This document shows, piece by piece, positions 7,595-15,690 of a stretch of 20,789 nt of DNA. A program made the translations under genes and the position numbers. Within the stretch, counting starts at the first letter, position 1; each line of letters opens with the position of its first letter. Source of the stretch: Clostridiales bacterium (GTDB lineage: Bacteria > Bacillota > Clostridia > Oscillospirales > Oscillospiraceae); assembly GCA_012728025.1 (NCBI GenBank), contig JAAYFX010000079.1:1-20789 (forward strand). The letters run 5' to 3'. A model generated the notes under the pieces. It was given only the letters and a program-made list of their open reading frames with translations, was not told where the DNA came from and did no database searches.

Positions 7595-9520
7595 TTGGAA
7601 GGTCTTTTTGAGAGCCTATCCTCTATTTTCACCATACCGGAGTTTACGGGGACAATCGGCGCTTTTTTAACTTATTTTATATACTTCTCCCGACTGATGT
7701 TGCCTGTTGCGGCAATTGCTGTTTTAAGCCGCTGTGTGCGGTCTATGCTAAGGGAGCAATATGAGCCGGAGGTTTGGGGCTATCTTGACCTGCCCGATGG
7801 TTCAAGGGTGCCTTTGCGCCACTGGGAGTGTACGGTGGGGAGCGCTAAATCCTGTGATGTTGTTGTGCGGGACATAAGCGTTTCAAAAAACCATGTGGTG
7901 TTAATTCGGGACGAGTTTGGAAACTGGGGAGTCCACGACATTGGATTAAACGACGGTTCAGGAGTAAACGGACTTGTCATTGGTGAAAAGGGAGCAGCGC
8001 TGGAAGATGGAGATAGCTTAAACCTTGGTGATTGCGACCTTCGCTTTTTCAATCTGACAGAGGAGGAGCGGGGAATTATAGCAGACCGCCGTACAGCCCC
8101 CGGCAGGGAAATCTCACCCTTCAATATGTTCTTTTACGTCAGCATTTGCCAGTTTATCCTTGCCTTGTCTCAAGTGTATAATGCCCAGCCGGAGCATAAA
8201 AGCGTGATTGCCATGTCTTTCACAGCGCTTTTTGCCGCCATGTGGCTGTATTATATTGCTATGCGGGCCTTGGGAAGGCTGGGCCTTGAGGTGGAGGCCA
8301 TTGCGTTTTTCTTAAGCTCCCTCGGTCTATCCGTAACGTCAAGCTCTGTGCCTGAAAGCCTTTTAAAGCAGGTTTTTCTGCTTTTGGCTGCTATTATTTT
8401 GTTTGTGATACTGGGCTTTTGGCTGCGTGACCTTAAAAGAGTTAAGGCCACACGAAACCCTGCGGCCTTTGCCGCCATTGCCCTTTTAATCATAAACCTT
8501 ATTTTCGGTCAGGAGTATTTCGGGGCGAAAAACTGGCTTTCCATTGGCGGTTTTTCCTTTCAGCCCTCGGAGTTTGTAAAAATAATTTACATCTATGCTG
8601 GAGCCGCCACTATGGACAGGTTGTTTAGAAGGCGAAACCTCATAGTTTATATTGCCTTCTCCGCCATATGTGTCGGCGCTCTGGCTTTAATGGGAGACTT
8701 TGGAACGGCACTGATTTTTTTTGCCGCCTTCTTAGTCATATCTTTTATGAGAAGCGGCAGCATAGGAACAGTGTTTCTTGCTGTAACTGGAGCGGGGCTG
8801 GCGGGCTTTCTTGCCTTAAGCATTAAACCCCATATAGCCCAGAGGTTTTCTGCTTGGGGCCATGTTTGGGAGGATATTTACGGCAAGGGCTATCAGCAGG
8901 TTCGTGCCATTTCCGCCGCCGCCTCGGGGGGGCTTTTCGGTCTTGGGGCGGGCAAGGGCTGGCTGCATAATATAATTGCCGCTGACACAGACCTTGTTTT
9001 TGGAGTTTTAAGTGAGGAACTGGGGCTTATAGTGGCTGTTTGTGCTGTGGCGGCAATAATTGTGCTTGCTCTTTTCACAGTGCGCAACGCTTCCCAGTCC
9101 CGTTCGGCTTTTTTTGTAATTGCAGGCTGCGCTTCGGTTTCCATGATGATGGTTCAGCTGGGGCTAAACGTTTTCGGCTCTCTGGATATTTTGCCCTTTA
9201 CGGGGGTTACCTTTCCCTTTGTTTCAACAGGCGGCTCCAGCCTTATTTCCTGCTGGGCCTTACTTGCTTTTATAAAAGCCACAGACACCCGAAAAAACGC
9301 AAGCTTCACAAACCGTGACCCCGACAAAATGCGTGATTACAACGAGTTTTCCCGCTTATATGATGAGGAACCCCAGCAGGGAGACTTTGTGGATGATGAA
9401 CAGCTTTCTCCGGATGCTTTTCCCTATGGTCAAGATAAACAAGATGACCAAAGTTACATGGAGCAACCAAGGCGAAACCTCTTTGATAGACGAGGCGAAA
9501 AAAGGAGGCCCCTAAAATGA
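7595..9520 (+). CDS. FHA domain-SEDS fusion, FtsW/RodA/SpoVE-family glycan polymerase
   Basis: Membrane protein of about 641 residues, longer than a plain FtsW/RodA (about 370-420). One hydrophobic segment (about 19-46) comes first. Next is a cytosolic FHA-like domain (about 62-152: GSAKSCDVVV, SVSKNH, GVNGLVI), then a multi-spanning SEDS core (about 175-560) and a charged tail of about 75 residues. SEDS hallmarks are QPSEFVKI (323-), GDFGTALIFF, TDLVFGVLSEELG with the presumed catalytic Asp at 466, and PFVSTGGSS (541-549). SEDS proteins polymerise peptidoglycan from lipid II and pair with a class B PBP; the next gene is one. The start is TTG at 7595, 8 nt after GGAGGT, in place of an upstream ATG (7568) that precedes the ribosome binding site. 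Divisome or elongasome role is undecided. Confidence 0.88.
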   Translation: MEGLFESLSSIFTIPEFTGTIGAFLTYFIYFSRLMLPVAAIAVLSRCVRSMLREQYEPEVWGYLDLPDGSRVPLRHWECTVGSAKSCDVVVRDISVSKNHVVLIRDEFGNWGVHDIGLNDGSGVNGLVIGEKGAALEDGDSLNLGDCDLRFFNLTEEERGIIADRRTAPGREISPFNMFFYVSICQFILALSQVYNAQPEHKSVIAMSFTALFAAMWLYYIAMRALGRLGLEVEAIAFFLSSLGLSVTSSSVPESLLKQVFLLLAAIILFVILGFWLRDLKRVKATRNPAAFAAIALLIINLIFGQEYFGAKNWLSIGGFSFQPSEFVKIIYIYAGAATMDRLFRRRNLIVYIAFSAICVGALALMGDFGTALIFFAAFLVISFMRSGSIGTVFLAVTGAGLAGFLALSIKPHIAQRFSAWGHVWEDIYGKGYQQVRAISAAASGGLFGLGAGKGWLHNIIAADTDLVFGVLSEELGLIVAVCAVAAIIVLALFTVRNASQSRSAFFVIAGCASVSMMMVQLGLNVFGSLDILPFTGVTFPFVSTGGSSLISCWALLAFIKATDTRKNASFTNRDPDKMRDYNEFSRLYDEEPQQGDFVDDEQLSPDAFPYGQDKQDDQSYMEQPRRNLFDRRGEKRRPLK

Positions 9521-10833
9521 AAAAAATAAAAAAGCGGGCTTTTTTTGCCCTGATAATAGCCTTTTCTCTGGTTGTGGGAATGGCAATCTGGGTTATAAGA
9601 CTTTGGGAAAACGGCTCTGACTGGGTTATGCTAAGGGCAAATCAAAGCGTTTTTAATGAGGGCATTTTAGATGTTGGGACTGTAAAAGATAGGAATGGAC
9701 TGGTTCTGGCAAAGGCCGGAGAGGGTGTCTTTTCCTATGCCGAGGATGAAAGTGTGAGAAGGGCCTGCCTTCACGCTGTGGGAGATTATGCTGGAAACTT
9801 CGGCTCTGGAGCCTTGTCTGCCTTTGACTATAAGCTTGCCGGCTATGATTTTATAAACGGTGTATCCAGCTTTAAGGAGGAGGGTGCAAGCCTGCGTCTT
9901 TCCATAGATGCGGATTTTAACACGGTGGCCTACGATGCCTTGGCGGGCAGGCGGGGCACTGTGCTTTTATCAAACTATAAAACAGGGGAGATACTATGTA
10001 TGGTTTCCTCCCCTTCCTATGACCCCAACAACCCTCCTGATGTATCCCTTCCTCAATACGAGGGGGTTTACTTAAACCGTGCCTTGGGTGCGACCTTTGC
10101 CCCCGGCTCTGTGTTTAAGCTTGTAACCCTAGCCGCCGCCATAGAGAATATGCCCGATTTGAATGAGCGCAGGTTTTATTGCGAGGGAAGCGTAAATGTT
10201 GGGGGAGATACGGTGACCTGTACTGGTCACCATGGGGAGCAGACTATTGAACAGGCTCTTGCCAATTCCTGCAACGTTGCTTTTTCCGAGCTTTCTCAAG
10301 AACTGGGAAGTGAAGTTTTGGCGGAATACGCTGAAAAATATGGCTTTATAGATGGCCTGTCCATAGACGGAATAGAAACTGCCAAAGGACGCTTTGACAA
10401 GGCCGAGAGGGGAACATCAGACTTAAGCTGGTCTGGAATAGGTCAGTATAATGACCTTGTTTCGCCAATCTCCATGCTAAGGTATGTTTCGGCTATTGCA
10501 AACGGTGGAGTGGCAAAAGAGCCGACACTTTTGAAAAACGGCAAAAGTGGAAAAAGCAGCCTTATGAGCAGCGAAACTGCGGAGAAAGTCTCACAAATGA
10601 TGAGCTACAATGTTTCCTATGCCTATGGAAATTCCCTTTTCCCCGATATGAGCATTTGTGCCAAAACCGGAACGGCAGAGGTGGGGGGAGAAAGCCCCCA
10701 CGCTTGGTTTGCAGGTTTTTTGGATGACGATAAAAACCCCTATGCCTTTGTTGTGCTGGTTGAAAACGGCGGGGGAGGGCTTTCGGCGGCGGCTCCTGTG
10801 GCCTCAAGGCTTTTGCAGGCGGCGCTGGGATAA
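9517..10833 (+). CDS. Penicillin-binding transpeptidase (class B-like, PbpA type)
   Basis: 438 residues: a short basic N-terminus, one membrane anchor (about 8-28), then an extracellular part. The transpeptidase triad is complete: S198-V-F-K201 (catalytic Ser and Lys), S251-C-N253 and K383-T-G385. It should cross-link the glycan strands made by the preceding SEDS protein. The region between anchor and catalytic domain is short (about 100 residues), much smaller than the pedestal of typical PBP2 or PBP3, and resembles the actinobacterial PbpA layout. Its ATG overlaps the SEDS stop as ATGA (9517-9520), with AAAGGAGG just upstream, so the pair is translationally coupled. A beta-lactam-sensing or beta-lactamase role is unlikely given the fused operon context. 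Confidence 0.88.
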   Translation: MKKIKKRAFFALIIAFSLVVGMAIWVIRLWENGSDWVMLRANQSVFNEGILDVGTVKDRNGLVLAKAGEGVFSYAEDESVRRACLHAVGDYAGNFGSGALSAFDYKLAGYDFINGVSSFKEEGASLRLSIDADFNTVAYDALAGRRGTVLLSNYKTGEILCMVSSPSYDPNNPPDVSLPQYEGVYLNRALGATFAPGSVFKLVTLAAAIENMPDLNERRFYCEGSVNVGGDTVTCTGHHGEQTIEQALANSCNVAFSELSQELGSEVLAEYAEKYGFIDGLSIDGIETAKGRFDKAERGTSDLSWSGIGQYNDLVSPISMLRYVSAIANGGVAKEPTLLKNGKSGKSSLMSSETAEKVSQMMSYNVSYAYGNSLFPDMSICAKTGTAEVGGESPHAWFAGFLDDDKNPYAFVVLVENGGGGLSAAAPVASRLLQAALG

Positions 10834-10884
10834 TATAATGGCAAAAATAGAAGCTTTTAAGATAAAAATATAACGGAGAATGAA

Positions 10885-12768
10885 ATGACAGATATATCGA
10901 TTCAAGGTCTTGTTAAGGCCTTTGAACAGGATAAAAATATACTTAACGGGCTGAGCTTTGACGTGGAAAAAGGTGAAAGAGTCGGCATCCTCGGCAAAAA
11001 CGGTGCGGGAAAAACAACGCTTTTTCGCATAATGACAGGGCAGATACACAAAGACGAGGGTCAGCTTGTAATAGCTCAGGGAAAACGGATAGGGCTTATT
11101 TCTCAGATACCAGTGTACCCAAATGGGTACACTGTGGAGGATGTTTTAAAAACAGCTCACAGCAGGATTTTTGACCTTGAGGAGAAAATGAAGGAGCTTT
11201 CCGCCCAGATGGCAGGAAACAATTCCGATGCAATTTTGCGGGAATATGACAAGGCGGCGGCGGAATACGAACGCCTTGGTGGCTATACGGCAGATGCGGA
11301 AAGGAATCGTGTGGCCAACGGTTTGGAGATTTCCGAGCTTATGCGAGGCCAGCTTTTTTCAAAGCTTTCCGGCGGGGAGAAAACTAGGGTTAACCTTGCA
11401 AGGCTTATCCTTGAGGATACGGATATTTTGCTTCTGGATGAGCCTACAAACCATCTTGACTTGAAGGCTACTCTCTGGCTTGAGCAGTATCTTGTGAGGT
11501 TTCATGGGACGGTGCTTGCAATCTCCCACGACCGCTATTTTCTGGACAGAACGGTGAACCGCATAATCGAGATAACAGAGGGCAAGGCCGAGTTTTACAG
11601 CGGAAATTACAGCTTTTACGTTGAGGAAAAAAACCGAAGATACGAGGAACAGCTTAAAAAATACGAGAAAGAACAAAAGGAGCTTAAAAGGTTGGACGAG
11701 GCGGCCACAAGGCTTTATCAGTGGGGAACGGGCAACGAAGCTCTTATGAAAAAGTCCTTTGCCATCCGCTCTCGTATGGCGAGAATTGAAAAAACCGACA
11801 GACCTCGGGCGGAGAGGGAAATGCGTATGAAGTTTTCCCAGCGGGAGTTTTCCGGTGATGAGGTTTTGCTTATAGACGGGGTTTCAAAATCCTTTGGGGA
11901 GAAAACTCTTTTTAAGGACTTGGAACTTATCATAGAAGGGGGCGAGCGCATAGCCCTCATTGGTGAAAACGGCAGCGGCAAATCAACTCTTATTAAGCTT
12001 ATTATGGGGGAAATGCCGCCGGATTCCGGTATGCTGCGCAGGGGGCCATCGGTAAAAACCGCCTACCTGCCCCAGATAATTAAATTTGACGTGCCAGAGC
12101 GCAGCCTTTATGACACCATGCTGTATTCTGAAAACTGCACACCCCAATCGGCAAGGGATAGACTGGGTAGTTTCAGGTTTTCGGGGGAGGATGTGTTCAA
12201 GCCCGTATCCGCCCTTTCCGGAGGTGAGCAAAGCAGACTTCGCCTTTGTATGCTCATGCGGGATGAGATTAACTTTCTGATACTGGACGAGCCAACAAAC
12301 CATCTGGACATAAGCAGCAGAGAGTGGATAGAGGAGGCTGTGGACAGCTTTGAGCAGGCCATGCTTTTTGTCTCCCACGACAGATATTTTATAGAGAAGT
12401 TTGCCAGCCGCATCTGGTTTTTGGAAAACGGTACAATTACGGATTTCCATGGGGGCTATGAGGATTTTCTTGAGTTTCAGAAAAGACAGGAGGAAATCGA
12501 AGCCGCAAACAAACAAAAACAAACAAAAAAATCAACTGTAAAAAAAGAAAACACAGGTAAAAAAAGCGGCAATGTGGAAAAGCAAATTCAAAGACTAGAA
12601 AAGGAAATAGAAGCTCTGGAAGGGGAAATGTCTGCCCTTGACAGCGAGTATGAAAAGTTTGGCTCCGACTACCAAAAGCTTATGGAGCTTGATGAAACAA
12701 AAGCTGCCTTAGAGGAAAAACTTGAAGATATGTATGACAAATGGCAGGAGCTTTCCGAAGGGGCATAA
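10885..12768 (+). CDS. ABC-F family ATPase (Uup/YdiF-like), two ABC domains
   Basis: Soluble protein of 627 residues with no membrane segments, so not a transporter. The first ABC domain has Walker A GKNGAGKT (37-44), signature LSGGEKTR (161-) and Walker B LLLDEPTNHLD (182-). A charged linker follows (about 235-310). The second domain has GENGSGKS (360-367), LSGGEQSR (444-) and LILDEPTNHLD (465-). A Lys-rich stretch and a coiled coil (about 555-625) close it, as in Uup and YdiF. ABC-F proteins bind the ribosomal E site and relieve stalls; some give antibiotic resistance, but the C-terminal coiled coil points to the housekeeping branch. The ATG follows GGAG. The gene is 51 nt after the PBP, likely cotranscribed. 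Confidence 0.9.
   Translation: MTDISIQGLVKAFEQDKNILNGLSFDVEKGERVGILGKNGAGKTTLFRIMTGQIHKDEGQLVIAQGKRIGLISQIPVYPNGYTVEDVLKTAHSRIFDLEEKMKELSAQMAGNNSDAILREYDKAAAEYERLGGYTADAERNRVANGLEISELMRGQLFSKLSGGEKTRVNLARLILEDTDILLLDEPTNHLDLKATLWLEQYLVRFHGTVLAISHDRYFLDRTVNRIIEITEGKAEFYSGNYSFYVEEKNRRYEEQLKKYEKEQKELKRLDEAATRLYQWGTGNEALMKKSFAIRSRMARIEKTDRPRAEREMRMKFSQREFSGDEVLLIDGVSKSFGEKTLFKDLELIIEGGERIALIGENGSGKSTLIKLIMGEMPPDSGMLRRGPSVKTAYLPQIIKFDVPERSLYDTMLYSENCTPQSARDRLGSFRFSGEDVFKPVSALSGGEQSRLRLCMLMRDEINFLILDEPTNHLDISSREWIEEAVDSFEQAMLFVSHDRYFIEKFASRIWFLENGTITDFHGGYEDFLEFQKRQEEIEAANKQKQTKKSTVKKENTGKKSGNVEKQIQRLEKEIEALEGEMSALDSEYEKFGSDYQKLMELDETKAALEEKLEDMYDKWQELSEGA
11111..11134. repeat. Perfect inverted repeat inside the ABC-F gene
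   Basis: CAGTGTACCC (11111-11120), a 4-nt AAAT loop, and GGGTACACTG (11125-11134) form a perfect 10-bp palindrome within the coding sequence for VYPNGYTV. It would make a stable hairpin in mRNA. No T run follows, so it does not look like a terminator. Confidence 0.6.
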
Positions 12769-12785
12769 TTTATTGAGGGCTTAAG

Positions 12786-13553
12786 ATGAAAAAGAAAAAA
12801 ACTATGAATAATACAGGGTTTTTAATTTTGGAGGGCGCACTGCTTTTGCTGTCTGGATTTTTTGCCTTTGGGCTTATCGGCTATATAACCATGGCTCTTG
12901 TTTTTTTGGCTGCCGCTTTGCTTGTGGGAGTTTACAGGTTGATAGAGCTTTTTTCCCGCAAAAGACCAAAGCAGGCTCAAAGCCTAAAAACTGCTCTTAC
13001 TGCGGCTGTTTACCTTGCCCTTGCCCTGTTCTTTGCAATCGAAATCCCCATAATCGCAGGGGCAAAAACCGACAGGGAACCGGAAGCGCCCTATCTCATC
13101 GTTCTGGGTGCGGGAGTAAACGGCAGACAGCCGTCCCTATCTCTTTTAAACCGCCTAAACGCCGCCTTAGATTATCTGGAAACATATCCCGAGGCAAGGG
13201 CGGTTTTGTCCGGTGGACAGGGGGCGGGAGAGGACATAAGCGAGGCAAAATGTATGTTTGATTGGCTTAAAGGGAAGGGAATTGAAAAGGAAAGGCTGAT
13301 ATTAGAGGCAAAATCCTCATCAACATATGAAAACCTTAAATTCTCTCTGGATATTATTAAGGATGAGGGCGGTGACCCTTCGGGGCCTACGGCTCTTGTA
13401 TCCAGCGAGTATCACCTCTATCGGGCAAAGTATATGGCAGGGGAGCTGGGGGCCGAGCCTTTGGGTGTTGCCGCAGAAACAACAAAGCCCTTGCTTAAGG
13501 TAAATTATTTTATCCGTGAGGCTGCCGCTGTGTTGGCAATGTGGATTATGTAA
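12786..13553 (+). CDS. YdcF-like membrane protein (DUF218 family)
   Basis: 255 residues. Three predicted membrane segments lie at about 11-30, 32-52 and 70-91, followed by a DUF218 (YdcF/SanA/ElyC-type) domain at about 102-240. Family signs are YLIVLGAGVNGRQPS (103-), LNRLNAALDYL, AVLSGGQG (139-), the acidic EDISEA segment, SSSTYENL (177-) and VSSEYHLYRA. Members have been linked to envelope integrity and vancomycin sensitivity, and ElyC to lipid-carrier recycling, but the biochemical activity is not settled. The gene starts 17 nt after the ABC-F gene, so they probably share a transcript with the SEDS/PBP pair. This fits an envelope role, by context only. No clear terminator follows. Confidence 0.8.
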   Translation: MKKKKTMNNTGFLILEGALLLLSGFFAFGLIGYITMALVFLAAALLVGVYRLIELFSRKRPKQAQSLKTALTAAVYLALALFFAIEIPIIAGAKTDREPEAPYLIVLGAGVNGRQPSLSLLNRLNAALDYLETYPEARAVLSGGQGAGEDISEAKCMFDWLKGKGIEKERLILEAKSSSTYENLKFSLDIIKDEGGDPSGPTALVSSEYHLYRAKYMAGELGAEPLGVAAETTKPLLKVNYFIREAAAVLAMWIM

Positions 13554-13890
13554 ACCATGTTGACACAAGCTGTTTATATTTCATTGGTATATTATCCAAA
13601 GCTGCTAAAATATGATTAAATCTTTCTTTAAGTCACTGTTATATTGTACAAATTGAAAGCGACTATATTATGAGTAAGAGAAAAAACACAGCAAATTATA
13701 TGTTTTTAATCAAAAATTGAGTTTTTCATTGATTTAATTGTGAAAATGATATAGAATAGGGCTAAGTTGTTGTAATATCTGCCCTGTATTCGGCGCCTTA
13801 AAAAGCGATGATATTGGAGACGGCAAATTTAAAAACTAACAACGGATAAGGCTGTTTCCATGAGGTGGAGGGTTGTAAGGAGGAAATGGA
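13554..13890. other. AT-rich gene-free stretch of 337 bp
   Basis: No credible coding frame on either strand. The stretch is clearly more AT-rich than its flanks up to about 13770, then becomes more mixed. It holds the promoter candidate at 13729-13757, a weaker pair TTGTAC/TATTAT (13644-13671, 16-nt spacer), several ATTGA/ATTGT words near 13643-13741, and short AATCA/TGATT arms flanking the -35 region. No terminator for the upstream gene is visible. It probably serves as the control region of the acyl-CoA synthetase. Confidence 0.6.
13729..13757 (+). promoter_or_regulatory. Sigma-A-type promoter for the acyl-CoA synthetase
   Basis: TTGATT (13729-13734, 4 of 6) and TAGAAT (13752-13757, 5 of 6) are separated by exactly 17 nt in a very AT-rich setting. 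Transcription would start near 13764, giving a 5' leader of about 125 nt before the ATG at 13891. Confidence 0.5.
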
Positions 13891-15453
13891 ATGTACGATT
13901 CAGAAACATTGGCAAATATGGGTAAATATCGGGTGCGTTTTTCGGGCGGACACGAAGCAATTTATGACTATGATGCCGGTAAGCGTTATACATACTCCGA
14001 CATGGACAAGCGTTCTGACAAGCTCGCTTGGTTTCTTACTGAGAAGATGGGACTTAAAAAAGGTGACAGGATTGGCTTTTGTGCCACAAATTCCGTTGCG
14101 TTTTTCGATGCATTTTTCGCAACTTACAAAACCGGCATAATAATATCAACATACAATTGCCTCCTGCGTGAGAAAGAGCTTTTTTCCCTTATTGAAAGCG
14201 AAAGTCCAAAGGTAATATTTTATTCAATGGAGTTTACTTTCACTGTTGTCGGTCTGCGTGAAGCCGGCTTTACTCAGGAATTTATCTGCCTTGATGATAT
14301 AATCGGGGAAAATGAAACTTACTGCTATCCCGACATTATGGCCATGGAAGAATACGGGACTGTTACCCCGCCTGAGCTAGACTATGAGGATATACAAATG
14401 CTTATCCACACAGGCGGCACAACAGGCCAGCCAAAGGCGGCAAAAATGTCCTTCCGCTCACTTTTTTATAACAGCATAGTCAGTATTTTGGGTTTCCAAC
14501 TGACAGAGGATGACTCAACGATACTTACCCTGCCCCTTTTTCATACGGCAGGATGGAACGTGCTTACCCTGCCGATTTTGCAGACAGGCGGTCGGGTTAT
14601 CGTCATGCGGGGCTTTAATCCGGAAAAGGTTTTACAAGCTACACGTGAAGAAAAACCAACAGTAGGTATTTCTGTGGAGACTATGTATAAAGCCTTGGCT
14701 ATGCATCCGGACTTTGGCAAAACAGACATGACCTGTTACCGTTTTCTGGTTTCAGGGGCGGCACCTACCGGCAAGGAGCTTCTGGAAAAATATTGGAACC
14801 GTGGCGTAAAAATGGTAAATGCCTATGGCATGACTGAAATTGGGCCTAACAATATGTGCCACCCAATAGGAATGATGAACATAGACATGGTTCGGCAGAA
14901 ATGGAATTCCTGCGGCATACCTGCACCCTTCAATCAGCTGCGCATTTTGGACGATGATGGAAAGGAAGTTGCTCAAGGGGAGAGGGGAGAGCTTTGTTTT
15001 AACGGCAAACTACTTTTCTCCGGCTATTGGAACAATCAGGCGGCAACAGACGAGATAATGGAGGACGGCTGGGTTCGCTCGGGTGATATGGGCTATCTTG
15101 ATGAGGATGGCTTCTGTTATATCAGCGGGCGGAAAAAGAATATGTTCATCTCCGGCGGGGAGAACATCTTCCCTCAGGAAATTGAAGATACTGTAATGAC
15201 CATTTCCGGCATTATGGAAGCCTGCATAATCGGTGTGCCTGACCAAAAGTGGGGCGAAGTCGGAAAAATTCTTATAGTTCTGACTCCTGAAGCGAATGTC
15301 ACAAGAAACGATGTGATTAAAAAGGTAAAAGCAGAGCTTTCTAGTATAAAGGTTCCAAAGTATGTTACTTTTGTGGACTCTGTTCCGAAAAATGCGGCAG
15401 GAAAAAGGGATATGAACGAAATATATTCTATTTACGGAAAGCCTCAGGATTAA
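13891..15453 (+). CDS. Acyl-CoA synthetase / AMP-dependent ligase (class I adenylate-forming)
   Basis: Activates a carboxylic acid as acyl-AMP and then transfers it to CoA; cytosolic. The 520 residues cover the whole ANL fold. The phosphate-binding loop is TGGTTGQPK (174-182), the A5 motif is YGMTE (312-316), the A7/A8 hinge runs from RSGDMGY (396-) to SGRKKNMFISGGENIFP, and the A10 lysine is K505 in PKNAAGK. The ISGGENIFPQEIE segment resembles medium/long-chain fatty acyl-CoA and aryl-CoA ligases, but the substrate cannot be read. The start ATG follows AAGGAGG by 7 nt. It stands alone between its own promoter and a hairpin, with no acyl-CoA dehydrogenase or thiolase beside it, so its pathway is unclear. 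Confidence 0.88.
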   Translation: MYDSETLANMGKYRVRFSGGHEAIYDYDAGKRYTYSDMDKRSDKLAWFLTEKMGLKKGDRIGFCATNSVAFFDAFFATYKTGIIISTYNCLLREKELFSLIESESPKVIFYSMEFTFTVVGLREAGFTQEFICLDDIIGENETYCYPDIMAMEEYGTVTPPELDYEDIQMLIHTGGTTGQPKAAKMSFRSLFYNSIVSILGFQLTEDDSTILTLPLFHTAGWNVLTLPILQTGGRVIVMRGFNPEKVLQATREEKPTVGISVETMYKALAMHPDFGKTDMTCYRFLVSGAAPTGKELLEKYWNRGVKMVNAYGMTEIGPNNMCHPIGMMNIDMVRQKWNSCGIPAPFNQLRILDDDGKEVAQGERGELCFNGKLLFSGYWNNQAATDEIMEDGWVRSGDMGYLDEDGFCYISGRKKNMFISGGENIFPQEIEDTVMTISGIMEACIIGVPDQKWGEVGKILIVLTPEANVTRNDVIKKVKAELSSIKVPKYVTFVDSVPKNAAGKRDMNEIYSIYGKPQD

Positions 15454-15480
15454 GCTTTAGAGTGTTTTTAAAACAATTAC

Positions 15481-15508
15481 CGCCGTCCTGTGTTTTCGCA
15501 GGACGGCG
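15481..15508 (+). terminator. Hairpin after the acyl-CoA synthetase gene
   Basis: CGCCGTCCTG (15481-15490) and CAGGACGGCG (15499-15508) form a perfect 10-bp GC-rich stem with an 8-nt loop, 27 nt after the stop codon. The following sequence (AAACCTTT) has only a short T run, so efficiency is uncertain, but position and strength fit a terminator isolating rplU from the gene upstream. Confidence 0.6.
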
Positions 15509-15577
15509 AAACCTTTAAAACTTATAAACCTACTACGCAAAATGTATAAAACTTTGTAAAATAACTGTATGTATTGC

Positions 15578-15606
15578 TTGACAAGGCAAGAGCCTCATGA
15601 TAAAAT
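15578..15606 (+). promoter_or_regulatory. Near-consensus sigma-A promoter of rplU-rpmA
   Basis: A perfect TTGACA (15578-15583), a 17-nt spacer and TAAAAT (15601-15606), with TGA directly before the -10 box as an extended -10 element. This is the best promoter in the window, as expected for ribosomal protein genes. Transcription should start around 15613. Confidence 0.85.
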
Positions 15607-15612
15607 AACAAG

Positions 15613-15690
15613 GCCGCATTGAAGGGGCAACTTAAGAAAAGCCTTGGCTTTCGCCCTAAAAGCGAGACTTCGAGAGAGGAAGGAAAGCTA
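15613..15690 (+). ncRNA. Structured 5' leader of rplU (L21-leader candidate)
   Basis: The roughly 78-nt leader between the predicted start site and rplU can fold. AAAGC (15638-15642) pairs with GCTTT (15647-15651) around a CTTG loop, and an outer GGGC (15625-15628) pairs with GCCC (15653-15656). Firmicutes often carry an L21 leader RNA here, thought to mediate autoregulation by the ribosomal protein. Placement is right, but the family consensus was not compared base by base. Confidence 0.4.

Noticed and set aside
10885..12768. ABC-F gene as an antibiotic resistance determinant
   Set aside because: The C-terminal coiled coil and the housekeeping neighbours fit the Uup/YdiF branch; nothing specific to resistance subfamilies is visible.
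13560..13595. TTGACA just after the YdcF-like gene as a promoter
   Set aside because: The nearest -10-like words are 9 or at least 22 nt away, outside the usable spacing.
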